Shown: positions 1 to 6,375, counted from the stretch's first letter. The stretch: 7,723 nt of DNA from Ruminococcaceae bacterium UBA5408 (GCA_002407645.1 DHNU01000047.1:20976-28698), one strand, 5' to 3'. A program made the numbers and translations. Notes: a model not told the origin generated them from the letters alone.

Positions 1-1
1 C

Positions 2-1405
2 TATATGGACCACTTTAAAGTGTTTACATGGAACCGCGAACGGTTTGACGACCCGAAAAAAATGACCGATGACCTTTCCAAAGATGGCTTTAAGATTGTT
101 ACAATTATCGACCCGGGTGTTAAGCAAGAAAAAGGCTATCCTATCTATGACGAGGGTATCCAAAAGAAATACTTTGCAAAAATGCCTGACGGTAAAACCT
201 ATGTGAATGCGGTTTGGCCCGGAGACGCTGTTTATCCTGATTTTGGAAACCCGGAGGTACGCTCATGGTGGGGAAACCAGCAGAAATTCTTAACGGACTT
301 GGGTGTTCGCGGTGTTTGGAACGATATGAATGAGCCTGCCAGCTTTCGGGGGGAATTGCCGCAGGATGTGGTTTTTACCGATGAAGATCAGGTAACGGAT
401 CACGCCAGAATGCATAACGTATACGGGCAGCTGATGTCTAAAGCAACCTATGAAGGATTAAAAAAGCAGGATGCTCTGCGCCCCTTTGTTATTACGCGTG
501 CCTGTTATGCTGGCGCACAGAAATACACAACAGCATGGACCGGAGATAACCAAAGTATTTGGGCGCATTTACAGATGGCAATTCCTCAATTATGCAATCT
601 TTCGCTTTCCGGTATGTCTTTTGTGGGAACGGATATCGGCGGATTCGGTTCGGATACCACGCCCGAATTGCTGACGCGCTGGTTACAGGTGGGCTGCTTT
701 TCCCCACTTTTCCGTAATCACAGCACATTGGACTGCATTCGCCAGGAGCCGTGGTGTTTCGGGCAAACCGTTTTGGATATCTACCGCAAATATGTACAAC
801 TGCGCTACAGATTCATACCGTATTACTATGATTTGTTTTTCTCAGGAGAAAAAAGTGGACTTCCGGTTCTGCGTCCTTTGGTGCTGCACTATCAGCATGA
901 TGAGAACGTAAAAAACTTAAATGATGAATTTTTGGTTGGGGATTCCCTCCTTGTATCCCCTGTAACAGAACAAGGTGCGGTAAGGAAATTGGTTTATTTA
1001 CCCGAGGGCACATGGTTCGATTATTGGACGCATGAAGCGATAGAAGGTGGGAGTGCGTTTATTCGTGAAGCACCTCTTGATACCTGCCCGCTCTATGTAA
1101 AAGCAGGTTCGATTCTGCCGGTCTGGCCCGTTCAGGACCATGTCGGACAAATTGAAATCGACACGTTAGAACTGAACGTCTACCCGGGCAGTGGGGTTTA
1201 TCACCATTATCAGGACGATGGAGAAAGCTTCGCTTATCGTGACGGAGCTTATAATGAATATTTGTGTACCCTTAAAGATGACCTCCTTACAGTGGAGTGC
1301 ATTCACTCCGGTTATGAACGTCCATATAAATTTTTATGTGTTCATTCCCTGAATGGTACACAAAAGGTCCCTTTCCACGGCGAAAAGATTCAATTAAAGT
1401 TATAA
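2..1405 (+). CDS. GH31 family alpha-glucosidase, 5'-truncated by window edge
   Basis: Exo-acting cytoplasmic alpha-glucosidase that releases glucose from the non-reducing end of malto- or isomalto-oligosaccharides by a retaining mechanism. The frame is open from base 2 (Tyr, then Met at 5-7), and the first residues YMDHFKVFTW match the internal GH31 stretch DIDYMDGYRVFTW, so the Met at 5 is not the start and roughly 250-330 N-terminal residues lie upstream. Counting from that Met: catalytic nucleophile Asp107 in WNDMNEP; acid/base Asp181 in AWTGDN; the second family signature GTDIGGF around 208-214; and RNHS at 237-240. The barrel ends near residue 285. A beta-sandwich follows (about 285-375, with LVSPVTEQGAVRKLVYLPEG), then a distal DUF5110-like domain (about 383-466). 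No signal peptide can be judged. The gene ends at TAA 68 bases before the GH13 gene and is probably co-transcribed with it. Family assignment is firm; exact linkage preference is not readable. Confidence 0.95.
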   Translation, partial: YMDHFKVFTWNRERFDDPKKMTDDLSKDGFKIVTIIDPGVKQEKGYPIYDEGIQKKYFAKMPDGKTYVNAVWPGDAVYPDFGNPEVRSWWGNQQKFLTDLGVRGVWNDMNEPASFRGELPQDVVFTDEDQVTDHARMHNVYGQLMSKATYEGLKKQDALRPFVITRACYAGAQKYTTAWTGDNQSIWAHLQMAIPQLCNLSLSGMSFVGTDIGGFGSDTTPELLTRWLQVGCFSPLFRNHSTLDCIRQEPWCFGQTVLDIYRKYVQLRYRFIPYYYDLFFSGEKSGLPVLRPLVLHYQHDENVKNLNDEFLVGDSLLVSPVTEQGAVRKLVYLPEGTWFDYWTHEAIEGGSAFIREAPLDTCPLYVKAGSILPVWPVQDHVGQIEIDTLELNVYPGSGVYHHYQDDGESFAYRDGAYNEYLCTLKDDLLTVECIHSGYERPYKFLCVHSLNGTQKVPFHGEKIQLKL

Positions 1406-1420
1406 TAAAAAATATGATAT

Positions 1421-1449
1421 GGCCGCCGTTTTGAATGGCAACGGCGGTC
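1421..1449 (+). terminator. GC-rich hairpin between the two glycosidase genes
   Basis: CCGCCGTT (1423-1430) pairs with AACGGCGG (1440-1447), extended by a G-T and a G-C pair to a 10-bp stem with a 9-base loop. The downstream sequence TCTGTGTTATTTT is only weakly U-rich and runs straight into the next gene's Shine-Dalgarno. It may be an attenuating or leaky terminator, or an mRNA-stabilising intercistronic stem that sets the GH31:GH13 ratio. The hairpin is plain in the sequence; its function is inference. Confidence 0.5.
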
Positions 1450-1473
1450 TGTGTTATTTTCGGAGGTAGAAAT

Positions 1474-3117
1474 ATGCAGAAACATCACTGGTGGGAAAAT
1501 AGCGTTGTTTATCAAATTTATCCGCGAAGCTTGCAGGACAGCAACGGCGACGGCATCGGCGACTTGAACGGTATCAGTAAGCGTCTGCCGTATATCAAGG
1601 CACTGGGCGTCGATCTTATTTGGATTTGCCCAGTTTATAAAAGCCCGAACGACGACAACGGATATGATATCAGCAACTATCAAGAGATACAGCCGGAATA
1701 CGGAACGATGGAAGATTTCGATGCGTTATTGAATAAAGCACATAATATGGGGCTGAAAGTTATTATGGATCTTGTTGTTAATCACACCAGTGATGAACAC
1801 CCCTGGTTTCTTGAGTCCCGCAGCAGCAAGGACAACCCCAAACGAGACTGGTACATCTGGCGGGATGGCAAAAATGGCCGGGAGCCAAACAACTGGGAAA
1901 GTATCTTCGGTGGTTCCGCATGGGAGTTTGATGAACCGACGGGACAGTATTACCTTCATCTGTTCAGCCGAAAAATGCCCGATTTGAATTGGCAGAACGC
2001 AAAAGCAAGGGAAGCAATTTTTGAAATGATTCAATGGTGGGTTCGCAAAGGAATTGACGGATTTCGGGTAGACGCCATAAGTCATATACAGAAGCCTGAT
2101 TTGACGGATATGCCTAATCCGGAAGGGAAACGCTATGTTTCTTCATTTGATAAACATATGAATCAGCCCGGCATTCTTGACCTTCTTCAGAAGATGAAGA
2201 CCGAAGCGTTTTCCTGCGGCGATTTGTTCACCGTTGCAGAGGCAAACGGAGTTAAGAGCAGTCAAGCGTGTGAATGGACCGGAAAAGACCGGGGCATATT
2301 TTCCACCATGTTCCAGTTTGAGCACATTAACCTTTGGAATATGGATTCTATAAAACACTTTTCACTGCCTGACTTTAAGCGGGCTTTGACACGCTGGCAG
2401 GATGCAACCCGTGCAGAAGGGAACGTTGCTCTTGCACTCGAAAATCATGATTTGACCCGCTGCGTAAGTCACTTCGGAAATTCGGAAAAATACTGGAAAG
2501 AAAGCGCCAAGTGCCTTGCCATGATGTATATGCTGCAAAAGGGTACGCCTTTTATATATCAGGGACAGGAACTTGGCATGACAAACGCAGATTATACCTG
2601 TGTGGAGCAATTTCAGGACGAGCCGTCGCTGTGCAGCTATCATAAGCGGATTGCGGCAGGTATGCCAGAACATGATTCTTTTACAATTCTAAGCGAAACC
2701 GTGCGTGATAACTGCCGTACACCCATGCAGTGGGATGAAACAGAAAACGCCGGTTTTACCACAGGAAAGCCGTGGATGGATATCAATCATAACTCTGTAA
2801 AAATAAATGCTCTCCAGCAAATGCAGGATTCAGATTCCATATGGCATTTTTATCAAAAATTAATTAAGATACGCAAACAGAATCATGTTTTAATCGACGG
2901 TAAATATGATTTGCTGTTACCGGAAGACAAACAAATCTATGCGTATACCCGTACGCTGGGAAATGAATGTTGTAGGATTGTATGTAATGTTTCTTCGGAA
3001 CCCGCCGGCCTTCCTGCAGAATTACTGGATGGAAAATGCATTTTGTGTAATTACGCGGATGTGGATACAAAAGAGCTTCGGCCGTATGAATGTCGCCTTT
3101 ATTATATGGAAAGATAG
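1474..3117 (+). CDS. GH13 alpha-glucosidase (oligo-1,6-glucosidase subfamily)
   Basis: Cytoplasmic 547-residue retaining alpha-glucosidase, normal length for the MalL/oligo-1,6-glucosidase group (GH13_31 type). The start is the ATG at 1474, behind GGAGG at 1462-1466. An in-frame ATG at 1435 lies inside the intergenic hairpin and would add 13 residues with no ribosome site. Seen: WWENSVVYQIYPRSL at the N-terminus; a calcium-loop-like DSNGDGIGD (22-30); region I DLVVNH (99-104); nucleophile Asp200 in GFRVDAI; acid/base Glu256 in VAEANG; transition-state Asp326 in ENHDLTR; and a C-terminal beta domain from about residue 475. Region V reads MPDLN (168-172) rather than the QPDLN usual for oligo-1,6-glucosidases. 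Ala201 after the nucleophile favours alpha-1,4 over alpha-1,6 bonds by family rules. HDLTR replaces the common HDQPR. It probably acts with the GH31 enzyme on imported maltodextrins. No signal peptide. Confidence 0.95.
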   Translation: MQKHHWWENSVVYQIYPRSLQDSNGDGIGDLNGISKRLPYIKALGVDLIWICPVYKSPNDDNGYDISNYQEIQPEYGTMEDFDALLNKAHNMGLKVIMDLVVNHTSDEHPWFLESRSSKDNPKRDWYIWRDGKNGREPNNWESIFGGSAWEFDEPTGQYYLHLFSRKMPDLNWQNAKAREAIFEMIQWWVRKGIDGFRVDAISHIQKPDLTDMPNPEGKRYVSSFDKHMNQPGILDLLQKMKTEAFSCGDLFTVAEANGVKSSQACEWTGKDRGIFSTMFQFEHINLWNMDSIKHFSLPDFKRALTRWQDATRAEGNVALALENHDLTRCVSHFGNSEKYWKESAKCLAMMYMLQKGTPFIYQGQELGMTNADYTCVEQFQDEPSLCSYHKRIAAGMPEHDSFTILSETVRDNCRTPMQWDETENAGFTTGKPWMDINHNSVKINALQQMQDSDSIWHFYQKLIKIRKQNHVLIDGKYDLLLPEDKQIYAYTRTLGNECCRIVCNVSSEPAGLPAELLDGKCILCNYADVDTKELRPYECRLYYMER

Positions 3118-3247
3118 CACTCACAGTAGGTTATCCGCCAGTTATATTTCAATTGTTCATTGTCAATCGCCTGAAATATTTTATCAAAAAAGGAATAAAA
3201 TTTTTCACCCTTGCCTAAAAAGCACTCTTCGTATCAATCACCTCCAT
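3102..3247 (-). pseudogene. Small immunity-like protein remnant, frameshifted and 3'-truncated
   Basis: An open minus-strand frame from 3233 to the TAA at 3102-3104 reads as a convincing protein, with the stretches GKGEKFYSFFDKIFQAID and KYNWRITYCECY. Upstream, a second frame from the ATG at 3247 reads MEVIDTKSAF and then stops. Adding one T to the T5 run (A5 at 3217-3221 on the plus strand) joins them into MEVIDTKSAFLGKGEKF and onward. GGAGGTGAT lies at the start, so the true initiation codon is uncertain. The end overlaps the 3' end of the GH13 gene by 16 bases, tail to tail. The remnant is about 48 residues, far shorter than the roughly 100-150-residue Clostridia proteins of this look, so the C-terminal half seems lost. 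The resemblance to small single-domain immunity-type proteins is by recollection of style only; the family is not identified. Confidence 0.4.
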
Positions 3248-3317
3248 ATTATTTCATGAGCAAACACCGTTTATAAATTGTTAAAGAACTCATTTTATTC
3301 TATACTAAATATAAGAA

Positions 3318-3358
3318 AAACCGCATGAACACTGGTTTTTTCAGTATCCATGCGGTTT
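3318..3358. terminator. Bidirectional hairpin terminator
   Basis: AAACCGCATG (3318-3327) pairs perfectly with CATGCGGTTT (3349-3358). An inner ACTG/CAGT stem (3331-3334 with 3342-3345) caps a GTTTTTT loop. Read on the minus strand, the stem is followed by TTCTTATATTT, giving a fair U tract; on the plus strand the tail is weaker. The TAA of the minus-strand RHS remnant falls inside the right arm (3357-3359), so this probably terminated that gene. It also lies about 200 bases past the GH13 stop and may catch read-through. Confidence 0.65.
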
Positions 3359-3650
3359 ATGTTTTGGTGCGCGAAACGAGACTTGAAACCGAAAATTCGA
3401 TTTTATCACAATGCCGTAAGTGCTGACAGATGGCGGTGTTATGTGTTTTTTGGAAGTTTTGATTTTGCCGGCGTTGGAAATCAAAAGCCGGTATTTGCAG
3501 GCATAACCCCCAAAATTCTGCAATAAACACGATACCGGTAATATTTCCTTGAGGATTTTTCGTATAGTAATAGGAATTATCCCCAGAAGTAGAACCAACC
3601 AACGTACTGTCGTTTTCATAGAGGAACCACATGACGTCGCCGCTGATACT
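3357..3650 (-). pseudogene. RHS/YD-repeat protein fragment
   Basis: The minus-strand frame from 3650 reads SISGDVMWFLYENDSTLVG and then YYYTKNPQGNITGIV (ending near 3528). This is the conserved segment just before the C-terminal tip of RHS/WapA-type polymorphic toxins. The plus-strand module at 6554-7515 carries the matching stretch YYYTKNAQGDITGIV. After GIV the expected continuation (DKNCNTVVEYTYDAWGKLL in the other copy) is absent, and the frame runs on through unrelated sequence to a TAA at 3357. The fragment therefore keeps about 40 recognisable residues, with no start and no toxin domain. Its 5' side abuts another broken frame (3654-3824). Confident as an RHS relic, unclear how it arose. 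Confidence 0.65.
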
Positions 3651-3653
3651 TTA

Positions 3654-3824
3654 ATCAGCTCAAGCTGATTATTAATATCGTCAAGCCATTGTGCGGAGCG
3701 TTCATACCGTTTCAATATTTTTTCAGCACGGCAATCTCTGCTTGCATGAAATCAATAAGCGCCGCTGCATACATTTGGCTTGGCTCTTCTGATAAACGAA
3801 GCAACCCAGATATTTTTCATTCAT
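3654..3824 (-). pseudogene. Unrecognised small gene remnant, two frameshifts
   Basis: Three consecutive minus-strand frames join into one sensible helical protein if single bases are restored in homopolymers. MNEKYL runs from the ATG at 3824. A missing G in the G3 run (3805-3807) leads to GLLRLSEEPSQMYAAALIDF. A missing A in the A6 run (T6 at 3718-3723) leads to ILKRYERSAQWLDDINNQLE. The result is about 60 residues, charged and alpha-helical, possibly coiled coil around the EIAVLKK segment. No clear ribosome binding site precedes the ATG. It runs straight into the RHS remnant and could connect to it by one more added A. I do not recognise the family. Confidence 0.35.
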
Positions 3825-3874
3825 TTCCGAATAAAGATTTATTTACATTTTTTCAATCATTTAAATAATTTTAT

Positions 3875-3903
3875 TTGACAATTTGCATTAAATAGTTTAT
3901 ACT
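3875..3903 (+). promoter_or_regulatory. Sigma-A promoter of the zinc-ribbon gene
   Basis: TTGACA (3875-3880), 17-base spacer, TATACT (3898-3903): one base from full consensus, so a strong vegetative promoter is expected with transcription starting near 3910. A second overlapping pair is possible: TTGCAT (3883-3888), 18 bases, TATAAT (3907-3912). The leader to the ATG at 3959 is about 50 bases. Confidence 0.75.
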
Positions 3904-3932
3904 TAATATAATGCTTACATAGTTAAGTATAA
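3897..3932. repeat. 10-bp inverted repeat overlapping the -10 region (operator candidate)
   Basis: TTATACTTAA (3897-3906) and TTAAGTATAA (3923-3932) are perfect reverse complements 16 bases apart. The left arm contains the -10 box TATACT, and the spacer holds the alternative -10 TATAAT and the likely start site. This is the geometry of a repressor operator. It could also form a weak AT-rich stem in the leader RNA. Confidence 0.5.
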
Positions 3933-3958
3933 TTTAGAAATTGAGGTATAATACTCAC

Positions 3959-4234
3959 ATGTATGAAGACAAAACTTTAATTTGCAGAGACTGCGGGGCC
4001 GAATTCGAATTTACTGCAAGTGAACAAGAATTTTATGCATCCAAAGGTTTTACAAATGAACCACAAAGATGCAAATCCTGCCGTGATGCTCGTAAAAATT
4101 CCAGAGGAAATAGCGGCGACCGAGAAATGTTCGAAGCCACTTGTGCAGCTTGTGGCAAAACTTGCAAAGTTCCTTTTAAACCTCGTGATGATCGTCCTGT
4201 ATATTGCAGCGATTGCTTTGCAAACAGAAGATAA
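3959..4234 (+). CDS. Zinc-ribbon protein with two CxxC pairs plus CxxC-x17-CxxC module
   Basis: Small 91-residue cytoplasmic protein with eight cysteines in CxxC pairs, expected to bind two zinc ions. N-terminal module: C9/C12 (CRDCG) with C38/C41 (CKSC), around EFEFTASEQEFYASKGF, which matches the zf-trcl type probable zinc ribbon. C-terminal module: C62/C65 and C83/C86 separated by exactly 17 residues, ending RPVYCSDCFANRR, the CxxCx17CxxC domain. The ATG at 3959 has GAGGT at 3943-3947 eleven bases upstream. An upstream in-frame TTG at 3941 overlaps that site and is rejected. Monocistronic, with its own promoter and terminator. The family is widespread in Clostridia and of unproven function; nucleic-acid or protein binding is a guess from the ribbon fold. 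It stands out as an intact gene among decayed neighbours. Confidence 0.92.
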   Translation: MYEDKTLICRDCGAEFEFTASEQEFYASKGFTNEPQRCKSCRDARKNSRGNSGDREMFEATCAACGKTCKVPFKPRDDRPVYCSDCFANRR

Positions 4235-4252
4235 TATAAACCAGGTTTTGAG

Positions 4253-4280
4253 TGCGCTTCGAAAGAGGCGCATTTTTTTT
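4253..4280 (+). terminator. Intrinsic terminator of the zinc-ribbon gene
   Basis: TGCGCTTC (4253-4260) pairs with GAGGCGCA (4265-4272) around a GAAA tetraloop, with one G-T pair, followed at once by T8 (4273-4280) and ATTTT. It begins 18 bases after the stop codon. A textbook Rho-independent terminator. Confidence 0.92.
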
Positions 4281-4480
4281 ATTTTCGACTCTCATTTCTT
4301 CGTCGGTCGTCATCCTGAATCACCAAGCCTTTTAAAGCGTCATCAATCATCTTGCCTCTGTAAGTATAGTTTGAAAAGTCAATTTGGTCATGCCAATAAT
4401 CAGAACGACGTTTCGACCGATGCTTCCCGATATAAATGGAGTTCAAACCGAATTCCGTACTCTGTCATATAATAATGCAT
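4279..4480 (-). pseudogene. Remnant resembling a RusA-type Holliday-junction resolvase
   Basis: A minus-strand ATG at 4480, behind a Shine-Dalgarno-like AGGGTGGTGAT, starts MHYYMTEYGI. A frameshift between about 4447 and 4460 leads to GLNSIYIGKHRSKRRSDYWH, DQIDFSNYTYRGKMIDDAL and KGLVIQDDDRR, ending at TAA 4279-4281. The order Asp-x-Asp, then (I/M)-x-DAL-KG, then DDD is the metal-binding pattern near the C-terminus of RusA-like resolvases found in phages. The intact proteins are about 120 residues or more. Here SDYWH joins DQIDF directly, so some 30 central residues seem deleted, and the tail after DDDRR is short. Likely a prophage relic. The similarity is by motif only. It converges on the zinc-ribbon gene's terminator. 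Confidence 0.4.
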
Positions 4481-4519
4481 TATATCACCACCCTCTTCCC
4501 TATTAAAAACAGACATAAA

Positions 4520-4551
4520 AATACCACCTTACCGTTTTAGTAGGTGGTATT
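4520..4551 (-). terminator. Intrinsic terminator of the peptidase-lipoprotein operon
   Basis: AATACCACCT (4520-4529) and AGGTGGTATT (4542-4551) form a perfect 10-bp stem with a 12-base loop. On the minus strand the stem leads into ATTTTTATG, giving five U. On the plus strand no U run follows. It lies about 120 bases beyond the lipoprotein stop. Confidence 0.75.
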
Positions 4552-4657
4552 AATAATTTAAAATTGTTTCCAGTTCATTAAAGCATTCCTTGTTATCACA
4601 GTGTAATTCTGTTCGATAATCCATATCTAACGCAAGCAAAAATTGAACGCCCTTCAA
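4550..4657 (-). CDS. Possible 35-codon ORF after the lipoprotein gene
   Basis: A minus-strand frame from TTG at 4657 (AGGA three to four bases upstream) or ATG at 4624 (no ribosome site) ends at TAA 4550-4552 inside the terminator stem. It reads MDYRTELHCDNKECFNELE near its end: acidic, two cysteines, no membrane segment. The stop overlapping the hairpin is the only structural hint that it is used. It could equally be the old 3' end of a longer lipoprotein gene after a frameshift, or chance. Not recognised. Confidence 0.2.
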   Translation of the reverse strand: MKGVQFLLALDMDYRTELHCDNKECFNELETILNY

Positions 4658-4667
4658 TTTTCCTGAT

Positions 4668-5138
4668 TTAAGATTTCAAACTATTATAAAAATCCTTAAC
4701 AGCCTCCTTCACAGCATTTTCATTTTCAGCGTTACAGTTACCAGTTGGAATAGAGCCGGAAAAATTATCGCTTTTTGTAAAGCCGCAAGCAAGCGTGTAT
4801 CGATAATAACCTTGAATATTTTGAAAATAGAAATCAATAAAATAGGAATACCCCGCTCTTGTTCCTTTTTTATTATTGTCATTTCTTATAAACTTTTCAT
4901 CCGCTAATATTTTAAGCAGCTGCTCGATTTCCGCTGAATCTGATGTTTGTCTGACCTCTCCTGTATTCCCATCTGTTATTGAAATTTTATTAATGGTATA
5001 GGAAGAAAGTAAAGAATTCAATGTAGTACTTTGCGGAAACATATCATCTGCTTGTCCTTCGTTCTGACAAGATACCATTGTTCCTAGTGAAATCAACATA
5101 CAGAAGATAAGGATAAGTAATTTTTTATTAACTCTCAT
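4668..5138 (-). CDS. Small secreted lipoprotein
   Basis: Predicted 156-residue lipoprotein anchored on the outer face of the membrane. The N-terminus MRVNKKLLILIFCMLISLG is a type II signal peptide (two Lys, then a hydrophobic core) ending in a lipobox-like MVSC, with the lipidated residue Cys24. The mature part starts QNEGQADDMF and has a beta-rich, soluble look with DGNTGEVRQTSD, a YSYFIDFYFQNIQGYYRYT segment, and a helical C-terminus (NAVKEAVKDFYNSLKS). The ATG at 5138 is preferred over TTG/GTG codons up to 5153, because GGTGGTGA lies five bases before it, formed by the last codons of the upstream peptidase gene. Only five bases separate that gene's TGA from this ATG, so translational coupling is likely. 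Function not recognised; small domains with NTGE...T.D...I..L patterns occur in many Firmicutes lipoproteins. An inhibitor or partner of the peptidase is a guess from position. Confidence 0.85.
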   Translation of the reverse strand: MRVNKKLLILIFCMLISLGTMVSCQNEGQADDMFPQSTTLNSLLSSYTINKISITDGNTGEVRQTSDSAEIEQLLKILADEKFIRNDNNKKGTRAGYSYFIDFYFQNIQGYYRYTLACGFTKSDNFSGSIPTGNCNAENENAVKEAVKDFYNSLKS

Positions 5139-5143
5139 ATAAT

Positions 5144-6326
5144 TCACCACCAAACCGTAATTTGATTGGTAATATAGGCTGAATCTTTATAAAAATTGGA
5201 AAATGTCTTTGACCAGCCATCTGCAACTCTTATGTATTTACCATCGCTTGTATCTTGAAATCCAACAGCTAATATTGCATGGTCTCCGTATTTTGGATCT
5301 TTATTAACAAAAATAATAATTGGGCGATCGTGATATAAATAGTCAGTTAGCTCATTCACATTCCTTCCTTCGTAATCTGAAATTGGAGTTGATACATTTC
5401 TTGAGCTTGCATATTTTTCCAGACCAGGAATTACATCTGTACTCCATGTTCCAATACCTGCAGCGGTTTTCATATCCTTATATAAATCTACGAATACGCC
5501 CCGGTCCAAAGATTGGATTTTAAAGGAGAGCCATAGTGAGCCCAATAATATGCCAGATTTGTTCCTGCCGTGGGTGCACAATCATCAGGGTAACCATGGA
5601 AATCCCCAGTAACATAAATTGGATATCCTGAAGACCAAATTCCAGATAGCGCATGCTCTGTGTAAACAATTTGATTAGGAGTTACAGTATTATTTTTTAA
5701 TAACTGCAAATTTGCTTTATCATTTGTGTCAATATCCTCGGCAATCTGTTCCTGGTATGAGTTTTTCAATTGTTGTTTCGTTGCATCTATCGGCTTATTT
5801 GTACTAAAATCTATGTATTTCTGATCTGATTCATTATATTTCAGATAAGTAAAAGCATTGATCCAAATAACGTGATCATTCGTGCTTACTTTCTTACCAG
5901 ACCCATTCAAGCTGATTGAATCCAACATATAGTCGCAATCGTATCCAAATGCATCGACCGACGGAGATTCAACGGAAGCGTTAACTATTATATAACCAGT
6001 TTGTTTTCCGCCGGTTGAAAGTCTGAATAAATATGCGTTGACATTATTATCGAAGTCAAAAAGTTTCACGATTTCTTTAACAGCAGTTGTTGAATCCCAA
6101 GTGCAATGTGTGCCAATAGATATTTGATTTTCAATGCATTCATTGGCAAGAAGTGTCGCATCGCTTTGAGAAATATATGATATCGAAGAAATAGAAGCCG
6201 ATTCTACGCCTGAATCTTTTAATTGTATGTTTAAATGACCAGTATCGGCGAACACAGAAATTGAAACAACTATCGAAATTGACAGAACCAATAAAGAGCT
6301 TACTATTTTTTCATGGGAAATTTCAT
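5144..6326 (-). pseudogene. Secreted papain-fold cysteine peptidase (C10/C39-like), two frameshifts
   Basis: The true start is the ATG at 6326, seven bases from GGAGG (AAGGAGGGG at 6331-6339 on the minus strand), but it reads MKFPMKK then TAG. One extra A in the A6 run (T6 at 6306-6311) gives MKFPMKKIVSSLLVLSISIV and onward to a signal peptide ending SVFA. A second break follows LKSNLWTG; one extra G in the G4 run (C4 at 5499-5502) gives WTGGVFVDLYKDM and continues to TGA at 5144. The rebuilt protein is about 394 residues: signal peptide; a propeptide-like part with TGYIIVNASVESPSVDAFGY, similar to streptopain-type prodomains; and a catalytic domain with Cys250 in DDCAPTAGTNLAYYW, His350 in GDHAILAVGF and Asp370 in ADGW. 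All catalytic residues survive, so inactivation looks recent, or the breaks are sequencing errors. An operon with the downstream lipoprotein gene is likely. Exact MEROPS family uncertain. Confidence 0.8.
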
Positions 6327-6375
6327 GTTTTCCCCTCCTTTTATAACAACATTAAAGCAAAAGACCATAATTATC

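Noticed and set aside
813..1013. Minus-strand and alternative-frame open stretches inside the glycosidase genes
   Set aside because: They lie wholly within well-supported genes, lack ribosome sites and read as low-complexity or incoherent protein.
1435..1473. An upstream in-frame ATG for the GH13 gene adding 13 residues
   Set aside because: It lies in the loop of the intergenic hairpin with no ribosome site, while the ATG at 1474 has GGAGG at ideal spacing and gives the family's normal N-terminus.
3941..3958. TTG start for the zinc-ribbon gene adding six residues
   Set aside because: The TTG overlaps the only Shine-Dalgarno-like sequence (GAGGT), and the family begins at MYEDKTL.
4020..4472. 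Plus-strand 150-codon frame across the zinc-ribbon gene and beyond
   Set aside because: It runs through a strong terminator and out of frame across a well-supported gene; a shadow.
5495..5515. Programmed ribosomal frameshifting in the peptidase gene
   Set aside because: No slippery heptamer or downstream stem is visible, and a second independent break at 6306-6311 removes the start; simple indels explain both.
5488..6291. A shorter peptidase gene starting at TTG 6291
   Set aside because: That start removes the charged start of the signal peptide and has no ribosome site; the ATG at 6326 with AAGGAGGGG is clearly the ancestral start.
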